From assembly GCA_029747015.1 (NCBI GenBank), contig JAKOGI010001197.1, positions 144,501-208,500 on the forward strand: a DNA stretch of 64,000 nt, read 5' to 3'. A program made the translations under genes and the position numbers. Shown in pieces: positions 35,185 through 46,629 of this stretch; within the stretch, counting starts at the first letter, position 1; the number at the start of each line of letters is the position of its first letter. The stretch is from Carnegiea gigantea (Eukaryota > Streptophyta > Magnoliopsida > Caryophyllales > Cactaceae). A model generated the notes under the pieces. It saw only the letters and a program-made list of their open reading frames with translations. It was not told the origin of the DNA and did no database searches.

Positions 35185-35395
35185 GTATCATTCTCTTTCA
35201 TATTATTAGTTAAAGTAGAATATGGCCTACTTTCTTTCTTTTCTCTCTTTGAAGTTTTTTATTTAAGAGAATAAGTGATTAGCGTTCAAATAAAAAAGAA
35301 AGAGAAAAATTGATTGGTGTATCAGACTTTACTCAACAAAATAAACCAACCTTCTGGAATGCTAGTCACAATAGCAATAAAGAAAAAACATTAGT
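35168..35395. repeat. Dispersed repeat shared with 18484-18845
   Basis: Shares GCAGCTCATGTATCATTC and ATATTATTAGTT at the left and AATTGATTGGTGTATC through AATAAAGAAAAAACA at the right with the other copy, at about 75-80% by eye. No coding sequence. Confidence 0.45.
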
Positions 35396-35399
35396 TGGG

Positions 35400-35946
35400 T
35401 AAGGCTAAAACTTATGTAACCCTTAATCCTCTAAGGCTAAAAGCCTCTTGGAGGAGCCAACTTCATTGACTTATGTTTGATAATTGGGGTTGTTGACCTT
35501 TTAATATCCTGACCTATGTGTCATTGATTTTTTTGGGTCTCACCTTTTGGGCTTGGTTTTTTTAGTACCCTGAACTATGTTTTTCTGATTTTTTGCTACC
35601 CTCAGAGAACTTGTTTTAATTTTTTAATACCTCCCTTACTCTTTCCTTTTTACCGTTTGGTCCAAAAACTCTTACAAATTGCAAAAAGATCCCTGGATTG
35701 GATGAACTATGCAAATAAGCTATTTTAAGGAACCATTATCATACACCCCCTTGAGTTTTATATTAATCACTTTTATGCCTCTCACCTTTTTATATCATTT
35801 TTTAATTGCCTTTAGAAACTTATTTTAATTTTGTAACACCCCTCCACGTTCTTGCTATTAATTAAAACTCTTAGAAACTGCAGAAAGACCCTCAGTGTTG
35901 GAAAATATGCAAATAAGCTATTTATACTTGTTTTAAGCGTTTTAAC
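35400..35946. repeat. Spacer with a ~204 bp internal duplication
   Basis: The phrase AAACTCTTACAAATTGCAAAAAGA...ATGCAAATAAGCTATTT at 35664-35724 returns at 35868-35928. The two copies are separated by T-rich sequence with ACACCC(C/T) motifs. No coding sequence. The pararetrovirus-like sequence begins after it at about 35947. Confidence 0.55.
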
Positions 35947-36318
35947 TTCTTATAATGACTTTACTGGTATTAGTTATCACAATCTACTACTTATGTCTTA
36001 TATATTATACTTTCTGTGATTATAGGCCCATCATGCTTAGCAAAAATAATTAAAACTTAATTAGAGAATTTCGACCGTTACCTGAACTCAGTCGGTGCTG
36101 GACTCCGGCGTTCCTCTAGCTTCCAGTTTACAGAGATTGCTAATCTCAACCACATCTTCCTTAGATCAGGTATATCATACATCTATTTCATTTTCTATCT
36201 CAGACCGTAGTCACTGATCAAGTTTTATATTTTAAAGGATAGTGAGACTTTAATCAAGAAACTATAATATTTAAGATATAAGGTTCGATTGAATAATATT
36301 TCCTACTAGGAAACTTCT

Positions 36319-36324
36319 TTTATT
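36319..36324 (-). terminator. Polyadenylation signal, left viral copy
   Basis: AATAAA on the minus strand, about 160 bases downstream of the TATA box. Plant pararetroviruses place this signal shortly after the transcript start so that the RNA ends overlap. The right copy has the same element at 43248-43253. Confidence 0.6.
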
Positions 36325-36483
36325 GAAAGCTTGAAAGTGGATATATTACAGTGGAAAGCTTGAACAGGGACTTAAGCTAAGATCATTAGAGACGCTTGCT
36401 CATAAAGAAATGGAGAATCCCGACTTCTTTTTTGCTCAAGAATGATCAAATGATCGTATCCTTTCTCAACACTTGGCCTCTCC

Positions 36484-36490
36484 TTTTATA
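36484..36490 (-). promoter_or_regulatory. TATA box of the pregenomic promoter, left viral copy
   Basis: TATAAAA in the context CTCTATAAAAGGAGAGGC on the minus strand, conserved at 43416-43422 in the right copy. In the left copy transcription from here would leave the viral sequence within about 500 bases. Confidence 0.65.
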
Positions 36491-36663
36491 GAGGGTTAGA
36501 GGTACATAAAATGCCCTAACAACTACAGTACATACTGATTTTTCACATGTCTACAGTACATACTGACAGCTACAGTGCATTACTTTATTTTACAGATCGG
36601 ACACTTATCAAAATAGTACAATAATGGAGCAGCCACTTTTCAGAGCTTTCAATGATGATAAGA

Positions 36664-37600
36664 CTAGTCATCATTATTGAGATTCTGCATGTCTTCATCT
36701 CCAATTATATCTTCCAGACCATCAATATCTGGATCATCATCAAAGCCTTCATCTAATTGAAGATGCTCTGAATCACATTTCTCAAATAACTCAAGAAAAT
36801 ATTTCTTTTTTTTTCCTGATAAGAACCTTTCAGCTCCCACGTCAAAAAGACAATCAAGAATATCTTCTGATACTGCTCTTTCTACCTTCATGTTTTCTTT
36901 AAACTCATTATCATTGGCAAAAGTAGTGTTTCCACAATGCATTAATATTTTTCCCTTTTCAATTAATGCGCTATACACTTCTAAATTTAGGCATCTTCGA
37001 ACTGGAAGTTTTATTGAACCATCAGGAGATGTAAAAATCCAAAGGATTCTTCGGAACATGCATTGCCGAAATTTTGTTAATCTTGAGAAAAATGGAAACT
37101 TTGGATATGGGATTTCTATGAAGTAAAGTACCATCCCATATTCCCAGGCTTTAAAGACAGGGTCATTTGGAGATAACGAATTTGCCGGGAAACCAACACC
37201 ACCAAGTCCACATTTGTCAGGAAAATAGATCGTTGTACCCCAAGACTCCCAAATATCATAAGAATAATGATGATAAAAGTCGATGCAGGCAGCATACTAC
37301 TCATTGAACCATTTTTCTCGAACATGACAACTTATTTTTTCTTGGATATCATAAGGACGCTGTAGGTAATTAATTTGTAATTCTAGAAGGGAAAATATTT
37401 AGGTTATTAGGTAGGATGTAGACAGTAGACCAAAACATGATCTACTCTTTGTATGGAGTTTCAGGTTATCAATAAGGACTTTATTAGAAGGAGAAACCCG
37501 TTTTAGTGGAAATGGCATTTCATTAAGGATTTCCTCCTTTTCTAACAGGAGGTCGACTTTGATAATCACCATTGGCAAGTTCTCAAGTTAAACTGCCTGC
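36664..37600 (-). pseudogene. 3' ORF of the left viral copy, function unknown
   Basis: Lies after RNase H and before the promoter, where many Caulimoviridae carry a translation transactivator or inclusion-body gene. Two overlapping pieces in different frames (37325-37116 and 37134-36664) show a frameshift near 37125. The last 156-codon piece has an acidic C-terminus rich in Asp (DDDPDIDGLEDIIGDED). I recognise no conserved domain, so the transactivator role is only suggested by position. Confidence 0.55.
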
Positions 37601-37639
37601 CAGAGAGTTCTTCGATCCCTGTATATGTTCAATAGAGAA

Positions 37640-38215
37640 GGAAAATTGATTAAGTTATAATTACCAATGTAGGAGTCGCCCTTGCGCTTGCATATTCTTT
37701 TTTACAAAACCAAGTATTCCTTTGCAATCAGGTTGAATAAGAAAATGTTTTAGGGTTAAAAAGATTACAAGCTTTTCAATTCCCCTTATGACTGCAAGGA
37801 TTTTTTTTTTCTATTGTGGGATTGTTGCATTCTGCCTTATTAAAACTTCCATAATATTTGCAGAGTTTTTTCCCTTCTTTCATTTTGAGTACCACACTCC
37901 AGTGCTCATTGCTGGCATCTGTTTCAAGAACTAAATCATCTCCTTCATTAGGCAAATTAAGAATAGGAAGATTTTTACACATCTTTTTGAAGTTTTGAAC
38001 AATCTTCGTATCCTTAGTGGTACATGTCCAACTTACTTCTTTTTTGAGTTTTTGTTGTAATGACTTTCTTAGTTTAGCCAAATCTTTAATGAAATCTGAA
38101 GCATAGGTAAACCATCCAAGAAATCTTTCTAATTGCTTTCTATCTTTAATTTTTTTAGGAAAATTTTCTATTTTTTCTAGAATATGCTTTTGTAGAATAA
38201 TGTCCAACTTTTATC
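37640..38215 (-). pseudogene. Viral RNase H and RT thumb region, left copy
   Basis: The open part is 38207-37776. It includes RFLGWFTYASDF, a block at the RT-RNase H connection of caulimovirids, and LETDASNEHW, where the Asp is the first RNase H catalytic residue. The frame decays past KYYGSFNKAECN, near the second catalytic site. RNase H would degrade the RNA strand during genome synthesis. It is a broken copy. Confidence 0.8.
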
Positions 38216-38990
38216 TCTAGACCTAAAAACAATTTATTGTTAAGCATAAATGCACTTGTTTTTTTTCAAGTATAATACCATGATCAATGCATCTTTGGGT
38301 GACCACCAAAACATCATCTTCATGCTGCTCTATGGTTTGGAAAAGATAAGGATATCATCAATATAAAATAAACAACAATGATTAAGGTCTTTGAAGATGT
38401 TATCCATTCTTCTCTAGAATATTTGAGGTGCATTTTTAAGACCAAATGACATTACTATCCACTCATAATGTCCTTGTGTTGCACTAAATGCAGTTAACGG
38501 AATACTTTCCTCATTCATTTTAATCTGCCAATAACCACTTTTGCAATCCATTTTCGAGAACGAAGAAGCTCCTTGAATTCTATTTAAAAAGACTGTTTTG
38601 TTAAGAAGATAATAACCATCAAAGATAGTATTGTCATTAAGCTTTCATAATTAATCACCATTCTTGCTTTTCCTCTTTTTTCTTCTGCATAATTTCTTAC
38701 CATGAAAGCAAGACTAGTATGAGGACTTTTCTTATTCCTGATTAATCCTTTATTTACAAGTTCTTTAATTTGTTTATCAAATTCTTGAATATCCTGGTGT
38801 GTATACACCATTTGTTTTACTTGAACAATAGTGTTGGGATTTAACAAAGTAATTTAGTTAATGTTTTATCTTTATCCCAAAATTTTAGTGGATTATCAGA
38901 GTAGAGTTCTTTGCATAATTTCTCTTGTTGTTCGACAATCTGTTCTTTAATAGTTGATTCGAGTAATGAGATTGTCAATGCTACTTCACG
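38215..38990 (-). pseudogene. Viral reverse transcriptase, left copy
   Basis: The fingers region lies in 38847-38584 (VYTHQDIQEFDKQIKELVNKG, then RKGKARMVINY-like sequence). The catalytic YIDD box is intact near 38351-38362. The frame is broken around 38590, 38400 and 38220 by stops and shifts, so no continuous enzyme can be read. Family: Caulimoviridae RT by the surrounding motifs and the absence of integrase. Confidence 0.85.
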
Positions 38991-39001
38991 TTATGCTGGC
39001 A

Positions 39002-39623
39002 TTACCTTCTCACTATGCTGGCTGCGGTAAACTCTATTTTCTGATGAGTGTAAGCCTTACTTAACTTTTCAATAGGAACTGAGTGACCATTAATTGTAAA
39101 TATTATTTGGTTTATGGTTTGAGTGTATAGAGAATATAATATTTGAAAATTATTTCCAATAATCATATTATGAGATGGTTTATTAGTAGCCCATAGAACT
39201 GGTATAATACATTGAACTTCTCCTAATTTTATGAATAATCCTTCTATGGCTTCATTGTGGCTCATAATACTAGTATCAGCTATCCTTACTTGTAAAGGAT
39301 TTTTAGCTCTTTTCTACATAAACTCAAGAAAAAAATGATCTTTTTTCAAAGCATATAGAACAACCACTATTTATGTAAGTACACAGTTCATATTTATTAT
39401 ATCCCTCTAAGCACACTTTTATTAGGATATAGATGCTATTAGGATTCATATTAGTAGCTTCATAGCATATTTTCATAGTCAAGTTTTTGACTAATTCATC
39501 CTCATAAATTGGTTCACTAACAGTTCTTATTTTGTACCCAATGACCTTTCTATCTAGACTCATAATTCGATCCACACTGGGTCTTATAGCTTCAAAACTC
39601 ATTCTACTCATTTCACTGGTCAT
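39002..39623 (-). pseudogene. Viral aspartic protease, left copy, catalytic Asp replaced
   Basis: Two open pieces (39623-39324, 39265-39002). The active-site motif reads YINSGCS, where caulimovirid proteases have Asp-Ser-Gly. The right copy keeps IDSG but has a stop immediately before it. The downstream piece contains HNMIIGNNF, a block that follows the protease flap. A stop near 39315 separates the two pieces. Confidence 0.8.
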
Positions 39624-39699
39624 GATAACTATATCATCTTCTTTAAACTCTTCTTTAGTGGATGAGGATCCTTCTCCTTAATCTGACCTTGTACTCATA

Positions 39700-40360
39700 C
39701 TTCTTAATAATTAGGGTTTAATAGTGATTTTACCCTCCTCATCAATTTTTATCACATTTTTTTCTTATTGATTTTTATGGGGTTGGCAAAGCTGGATATC
39801 CATGAACGATCATTTTTTATGTCCTGAGGATTGGACTTAATTCTCTGGATCTTTTGCACCGGGGTAAGACTTTCAAACTTTTCTGCTTCTATCATTGTTA
39901 CCTTAGTTTTTGGGTCTATTGCATTATCTAATTTATAGATAATTTTTCAAAATATCTTTAAAGGATATCCACTCTTTTCATATCCATCCCAATTGTTTTC
40001 ATCTTAAGGGATGTGAAGGTTTTAGTAAATTCATCTTCTAGACTTATATAATATCCTGGTGGGCGATTGAATCCTACTAACCTATTACATAAATTGATTT
40101 TTATCCCTGTGATAATTTGATTATTAAATTTGGTATGTCTAATATCACATAGTAATGCGTAAAGATCAATATCTTTACTATAATATTGTAATGGAATGAT
40201 TTGAACTTGGACACTTTCGACATGGATATATCTATACTTTCTGTTTTTGTTATGCTTAAGGATATTTTTCAATTAATGAGATTAACTTCTACAATGTCAT
40301 ATTCACAATCCTTTATCTCCAGATCTCCTTCCATCATTTCACAGACTTATTTGCTTTGTA
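39700..40360 (-). pseudogene. Viral 30K-type movement protein, left copy
   Basis: The open part is 40272-39958. It carries RYIHVESVQVQI and ALLCDIRHTKF, with the Asp typical of the 30K movement-protein core, followed by GYYISLEDEF. Movement proteins widen plasmodesmata so that virus can pass between cells. Stops near 40275 and 39957 break the frame. It follows the coat region and precedes the protease. Confidence 0.75.
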
Positions 40361-42361
40361 ATTGAAAAATGAATTTTTTATAGATCATGTTCTTTTGGAT
40401 TATGGGAAGAACTCAATCTCCTTTGACTTCCTCATGATCATTGTATATCACAAACTCTTCTCCTTGAAGATCACCAAGGCTAACCGAACTACTTTCTATC
40501 ATTTGAATTGTTTCTTAACAATCAGTTTCTTCATATTCATTGTCCATTATAATTTCAACAATCCCTTTGTTGTTACTTAAGGTTAGGTCTAGTGCCTCGT
40601 CTTCACTAAGCTCAATATAATCTAAACTTCCCAAAGTCTTGATAAGCTTGTTATTCTTCTTATTTTTGCATTCATTAGCATAATATCCTACTTCTCCGTA
40701 TACCCAATATTTGTAGGTATCTTTCTCTGCAGGACAGTAAGCGGCTTTCCTAAAGAATCTACTTTTTTTAGGACTTGGTTTGTTATAATATTTTCTTCTA
40801 TATTTCTCACCCCTCTGCTTGTTAAAGCTATTTTTGTTATAGAGTTTTCTTTTTCTTCACTTTTCAGGTTCCTTTCCCCATTGGTGAAGTGAATTCCAGC
40901 AAGTTAGGAATTGCTTCTTAATTTTCTTTTACTTTTGAAGATCAAGACATTAATCATTGACCCATTTTCTTAGATAAGAGATTCTTAAACCAAGGGTGTC
41001 TACGACATCTGCTCGTTCCAGATATGCAATGTATTTTTCATTAACTATGTAATTTATAAGATATGGTAATTTGTCATAGAACATACCAAGATTGGTTTCA
41101 TTATACCCAATTTTGTAATAATATTGACTGAATTTAGCAATATAATTTTCTAGGTATCTCATATCCCTTAGTTCTATGTTGTTAATATTTCTTTGTCATT
41201 CTCTTACTTTTTTTCAGAATCAAGCTTTGCTCCAATGAATTCGGTTTTGATTTCTTTACATAAATTTCTGAACGTAATGGCTGGTATTTCTATCATTCTT
41301 AATGTATTTTTACCATCTTCAATTAACGAATCATACCAATTAGCTACCGTTCTAGAAAAACTATGTTCAATATAGTTTAGAAAATTAGCAGCAGTCCATA
41401 TACTATTTAGGTTTAAGACACTATTCGTTCCTCTTTTTCGGTGCTCAAATATTTCTTCTCTATTACGAGCTTTATCAATGTTTAAGATGTACCTTGTTTG
41501 ACTAATTGGAGTAAGGCCAATTTCTTCAAAGGTTGTTGTTTTCCTTGGGATGAACCCGAAGGAAAAATTAGTTGTACGTTCTACTGGAATGTACCTAGGT
41601 TTTAAGAAATAAGTATTTCATCTAGAACGTTCTCCAAACTCTTTAGGCTTAGGACCGACATTGTTAACTAGATTTGTCTCTATTTTACCTAAGCTAAGTT
41701 CTTCACCAATCTCATTGATCTCATCTTTAACAGTTATTTTACTATATTTTTTATCCAATTTTTTTCTAACTTCTTCTAATGGTAATACATTGAGATCTTC
41801 TAATTTAATTAGATTCATTTGTTGATATATTTCTTCTTCTAATGGGATATTATTAGTCTCTTCATTTTCATGAGATAAAACTTCATGTTTATCACTAATG
41901 ATGCTCATGATTTTGTTTAATTCTTTCGAATTTTGTTCTTTCTCGAACATTTTTTGTAGCTTTTTAAGAGTATATTGTTCATACTTCATCTTCCTTTTCT
42001 TTCTTTTCAGTCTTTTTTTCACGAGATTTTTCTCCTACTTCTTTTTGAATTTTTATCTCATGCAAAGGATATGGAATCTTATTTTTTGGGTTTTGGAAAG
42101 GATATTTATGCTGAAAATGAGTATTAATACTGGGAGTAGCTTTTTTGCTATGTCTGACTTCGTTAATAAGAGAAAGATGGACAACAGTAACTGATTGTTA
42201 AGCTCCTTAAGTTCAGTCTTATTTTTAGCTAATTTTGCTTGTTATTCTAAACCTATATCAATGATATAGTTTAATTGAGGTGCTAATGAGGTAATACCTT
42301 TATGTGAGTGAACAATGTGTGAATAATTAGAACCAGGGCGAGCAGGTGATGATTCTAGCAT
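40360..42361 (-). pseudogene. Viral coat-protein region with decayed zinc knuckle, left copy
   Basis: The likely start is the ATG at 42359-42361, about 48 bases after the primer site. First comes a charged, probably coiled-coil N-terminal part (42022-41618, Lys/Glu-rich). Then a capsid-like block (41162-40950, NYIAKFSQYYYKIGY and ERADVVDTLGLRISYL). Then a lysine-rich stretch, a decayed CCHC knuckle (about 40740-40670, last part YYANECKNKK) and an acidic tail. At least six breaks occur. The right copy matches it throughout. Confidence 0.72.
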
Positions 42362-42409
42362 TAATCACAGTTAATTAGCTTAATTATCTTAATTATTTTT
42401 GGTCACGTG

Positions 42410-42421
42410 GCTCTGATACCA
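42410..42421 (-). other. tRNA-Met primer binding site, left viral copy
   Basis: TGGTATCAGAGC on the minus strand, the site where Caulimoviridae start minus-strand DNA synthesis on tRNA-Met. It lies about 48 bases before the first ATG. Conserved at 51269-51280. Confidence 0.88.
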
Positions 42422-42736
42422 GTTGAAAGAGAATTAAAAAGACTACTTAACGGGAGAAAATGCACACACAAAATTAAAATTTTCGAAAGTAAGTTTTTAA
42501 ATATTGGAGTTAAATTGCAAATATTAAAAGTTCGGAGACTTACGAAAAAATAGAGGGTACCTAAAATTTAAATTACCTAAACCTCGAGGTACTTAAATAA
42601 TAGTTCCAAGAACTCTGGGTTCAAAATAATAATAGCTAAAACTTGAAGGTACCTAAATGATATCATCCCTTATTTTAAGGGTCTAAATAGGAAATATACT
42701 TATTTTTAAAGATTAAATTTCTTATAATGACTTTAC

Positions 42737-42910
42737 TGGTACTAGTTATCACAATACAACAACAACAACAACAACTCCCAGTGTGGGTCCCGCATTCACA
42801 GGGTCTGGGGAGATCCAGCTGTAGGCAACCTTACCCCTACCAGTATTTCTACCCATAGAGAGGTTGATTCCTAAAGACCCCTAAACCAAAATGGTACTAG
42901 TTATCACAAT
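42737..42910 (-). mobile_element. Au/TS-like SINE with 19 bp target duplication
   Basis: The 136 bp body (42756-42891) is flanked by perfect 19 bp copies of TGGTACTAGTTATCACAAT (42737-42755 and 42892-42910). On the minus strand it contains GGGTAAGGTTGCCTACA and CCCCAGACCC and ends in (TTG)n, features of the Au/TS SINE group. The tRNA-like head is short or missing, so it is probably 5' truncated. The left viral copy lacks it at the matching place (about 35960-35980), so it arrived after the two copies existed. Confidence 0.88.
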
Positions 42911-43247
42911 CTACTACTTATATCTTATATATTACACTTTTTGTGGTTATAGGCCCACCATACTTAGCAAAATAGTTAAAACCTAATTAGAGAGTTTTGA
43001 TCATTATCTGAACTTAGTCGGTGTTGGACCCTTGCATTCCTCTAGCTTTCAGTTTACAGATATTGCTAATCTCAACCACACCTTCCTTAGATCAGACAAA
43101 ACACAGATCCATTTTGTTTTCTACCTCGGACCGTAGTCACTAATCAAGTTCTTTTATCTTTTAAAGGATAGTGGAGCTTTAATCAATAAATTATAATATT
43201 TAAAACGTAAGGTTCAATTGAATAACGTTCCCTACTAGGGAACTTCT

Positions 43248-43253
43248 TTTATT
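43248..43253 (-). terminator. Polyadenylation signal, right viral copy
   Basis: AATAAA on the minus strand, at the same distance from the TATA box as in the left copy. Confidence 0.55.
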
Positions 43254-43415
43254 AAAAGCTTGAAAGTAGAAATATTATAATCGAAAGATTTACAAGGAAC
43301 TTAAACTACTAAGATCATCAAAGATGCTTGCTTATAGAGAAATGAAGAATCCCAATTTCTCTTTTGTTCAAGAATGCTCAAATGACCATGCCGCCTCTCA
43401 GCCCTTGACCTCTCC

Positions 43416-43422
43416 TTTTATA
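43416..43422 (-). promoter_or_regulatory. TATA box of the pregenomic promoter, right viral copy
   Basis: TATAAAA, same context as in the left copy. Because the left copy follows directly downstream, RNA from this promoter would run through the left copy's primer site and all its coding regions. Confidence 0.65.
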
Positions 43423-43576
43423 GAGGGGATGGGGGTACGTAAGATGCGCTAACGGCTACAGTACATGCTCCTTTTACACGTGGCTACAGTAAACTGCTTT
43501 ATTTTTTAGACTAACATTTATCAAAATAGTACAATAAAGGAGCAATCACTTTTTAGAGCTTTTAATGGTGACAAGA

Positions 43577-44660
43577 CTAGTCATTATTATTGAGATTCTA
43601 CATGTCTTCATCTCTAAGTATATCTTCTAGACTATCATCATTTGGATAATCGTCAAAATCTTCATCAAATTTAAGATGCTGTGGATCCCATTTTTCAAAT
43701 AATTCAAGAAAATATTTCTTTCCCTTTTCTAATAAGAATTTTTTAGCTCCAACATCAAAGAGATAATCAAAATATCTTCTGAAACTCCTCTTTCCACCTT
43801 CATGTATTCTTTAAACTCATTGTCATATGCAAAAGTAGTATTTCTGCAATGCATTAATGTTTTTCCTTGTTTAATTAACACCCAACTTTGATGACAAATG
43901 TTGTAAAAACTGATGGCTCTTGCTAAAGCAGGATCAGTACCTATCTCTCATCGATCTGGAATCAATTCTTATCATTGATCATAGGGATCATCATAATCAA
44001 TAATCTGAACAAGATAATGGGTTGGTTGGCTTTTCTATTTTCATACTCAATTAGTGCACAACGTACTTGCACATAAGGGGATCATTATTTAGAATTTTTG
44101 TTGGACCATCAGGAGATGTTAGAATCCAATGGATCCTTCTGAACATGCATTATTGGAATTTGGTCAATTTTGAGAAAAATGGGTCCTTTGGATCTGGGAT
44201 TTTCATAAAGTAATGTATCATCCCGTATTCCCGACTTTAATGATGGGGGCATTTGGAGACATTGAATTTGCTAAGAAACTAACACCCCCAATGCCAAACT
44301 TATCAAAAAAGTAGATTGTTGTACTCCAAGACTCCTAAATATCATAGAAATAATGGTAATAATAGTCAATACAGACTGTATACCACTCATTGAAATATTT
44401 TTTTTGAACATGAGAGCTAATTTTTTTGGGTATATTATAAGGACATCTAAGGTAATTAACTTGTAACTTTAGAAGGGAAAATTTTTGGACTATTAGGTAG
44501 GTATAAGATAGTAGACCAAAGCGTGATCTACTTTTGGTATGAAATTCCAAATTATCAATGAGGATATTACTAGAAGGAAAAACCCATTCTAGTAGTAATG
44601 ACATTTCATTATGGATTTCCTCATTTTCTGGCAGGAGTTCTACTTTGATGATCATCATTG
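43577..44660 (-). pseudogene. 3' ORF of the right viral copy, function unknown
   Basis: Counterpart of 36664-37600. The longest open piece is 44658-44335 (107 codons), corresponding to the N-terminal part, which is less well preserved in the left copy. The rest, down to the acidic end near 43590, is broken by stops and frameshifts. No domain recognised. Confidence 0.5.
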
Positions 44661-44735
44661 GTGAGTTCTCGAGTTAAACTATCTGTTAGAGAGCTCTTCG
44701 ATCCCTGTATATGTTCAATAGAGAAGAAAAACTGG

Positions 44736-45330
44736 TTAAGCCATAATTGTCAGCGCAGGAATCGCCCTTGTGCTTGCATATTTAATAAATTCTTTTTCAT
44801 AAAACCAAGTATTCCTTGTAATCTGTTCAAATAAGAATAGGTTTTGGGCTAGAAAGATTAAGAATTTTTCAATTCCTCTTATGACTACAAGGATTTCTTT
44901 TTTCATCGTGGGATAGTTGCATTTTGCATGATTGAAACTTCCACTGTAATATTCACAGAGTTTTTTGCCTTCTTTGTTTTTGAGTAGCGCGCCCCAATGC
45001 TTATTGCTGGCATCGGTCTTAAGCACTAAATCATCTTCTTCATTAGGCAAATTAAGAATAGAAATAGATTTTTACACCTTTTTTTGAAGTTTTGAATAAT
45101 CTTTGTATCATTAGTGGTCCATATCCAGCTTACTTATTTCTTGAGTTTCTGCTGTAATGGCTTTCTCAGTTTAGCTAAATTTTTAATAAAATCTAAAGTA
45201 TAGGTAAGGCATCCAAGGAACCTTTCTAGCTGCTTCATATCTTCAATCTTTTCAGGGAACTTTTCTATTTTTTCTAGAATATGCTTTTGTAAGATGATTT
45301 GTCCAGCTTTTATCTCTAGGCCTAAGACTT
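44736..45330 (-). pseudogene. Viral RNase H and RT thumb region, right copy
   Basis: The open piece 45050-44736 has LKTDASNKHWGALLK (first catalytic Asp), YYSGSFNHAKCNYPTMKKE (second catalytic Glu) and VIRGIEKF. It is better kept than in the left copy. The thumb part upstream (45330-45050) is frameshifted. Confidence 0.8.
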
Positions 45331-46080
45331 AATTTTTTGTTCAGCATAAATGCACTTGTTCTTGCCTAGTATAATCCCATGATCCATGCATCTTTGGATG
45401 ACAGCTAAAGCATCATCTTTGTCCTATTTTATAGTTATGGAAAAGACAAGGATCTCATCGATGTAGACTAAGCAATAGTGATTAAGGTCTTTGAAGATAT
45501 TATCCATCCTTTTTTGGAATATTTGAGGTGCATTCTTTAAGTCAAATAACATTATTGTCCACTCATAATGTCCTTGCGAGGGACTAAATGCACTTAAAAG
45601 AATGCTTTCCTCATCCATTTTTATCTGCCAATATCCACTATTGCAATCCATTTTCAAGAACCAAGAGGCTCATTAAATTCTGTTAAAATGGACTGTTTTG
45701 TTAGGAATATAATATTCATCAAAGACAGTAGCATCATTAAACTTTATGTAATTGATCATCATTCTTGCTTTTTCTCTTTTTTCTTCTACATGATTTCTTA
45801 CCATGAAAGTGGGACTAATGTGAGGACTCTTGCTGTTCCGGATTAATCCTAGTATGTATACACCATTTGTTTGACTTGGATAATAGTGTTGGGATTTAAT
45901 AAAGTGATTTTAGCAAATATTTAATCTTTATCCCAAAATTTTAAAGGATTATCAGAATAGAGCTCTTTGCATAATTGCTCTTGTTGTTCCGTAATTTGCT
46001 CTTTAATAGATAACTCAAGTAATGAGATTATTAATGCTACCTCTCTTTGTGCAAGCATTACCTTCTCATCACGCTGGCTG
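45330..46080 (-). pseudogene. Viral reverse transcriptase, right copy, YIDE at the catalytic box
   Basis: The open piece 45657-45424 runs from MDCNSGYWQIKMDEE through ILVF. The catalytic box reads YIDE instead of YIDD, so the second metal-binding Asp is lost. Upstream RT sequence is present but frameshifted, and part of the segment near 45850 is missing compared with the left copy. It is not functional. Confidence 0.85.
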
Positions 46081-46629
46081 TATGTAGACTCAATTTTCTG
46101 ATAAGTATAAGCCTTGCTTAATTTTTAGCTTCATTGTGACTCATAATACTATTATTAGTTATCCTCAGTTGTAAAGAATTTTTACCTCGTTTCCACATAA
46201 ACTCTGAAAATAATGGTCTCTTTCCAAAGCATACAGAATAACCACTATCTATGCACACCACTCATACTTATTATATCCCTCTAAGCATACGTTTATTGGG
46301 ATATAGATGCTATTAGGATTTCTGTTAGTGACTTCATAGGATATCTCAATAGTCATATTTTTGACTAATTCATCCTCATAAATTGGCTCACTAACAGTTC
46401 TTGTTTTGTACCCAATGACCTTTCTATCTAGACTCATACTTCGATCAATAATATGTCTTGTGGGTTCAAGATTCATTCTACTCATCTCAGTGGTCATATT
46501 AATTGTATCATCTTCTTTAAACTCTTCTTTAACTGATGAAGTTCCTTCTCCCCATTCTGATCTTGCACTCATGTTTCTTAATAATTGGGGTTTAATAGTA
46601 AGTTTACTGTTCTCATCAATTTTTATCAC
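46080..46629 (-). pseudogene. Viral protease region, right copy, truncated
   Basis: The open piece 46629-46249 covers the linker before the protease and stops just before the active site. The following frame keeps IDSG. The downstream part that holds HNMIIGNNF in the left copy is largely deleted here (near 46125), so this copy lacks most of the protease body. Confidence 0.78.

Larger units (their letters stand above)
35947..42721 (-). mobile_element. Endogenous pararetrovirus, left copy (Caulimoviridae-like)
   Basis: A ~6.8 kb unit on the minus strand, repeated in the same order and orientation at 42722-51536. Reading leftwards: leader, tRNA-Met primer site (42421-42410), coat-type region with a decayed zinc knuckle, movement protein, protease, reverse transcriptase, RNase H, 3' ORF, promoter TATA box (36490-36484) and polyadenylation signal (36324-36319). 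There is no integrase and no LTR, which separates it from retrotransposons. Every coding region is broken, so it is a fossil integration. Coat before movement is the order known in Cavemovirus and Solendovirus. Genus placement would need an RT tree. Confidence 0.9.
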
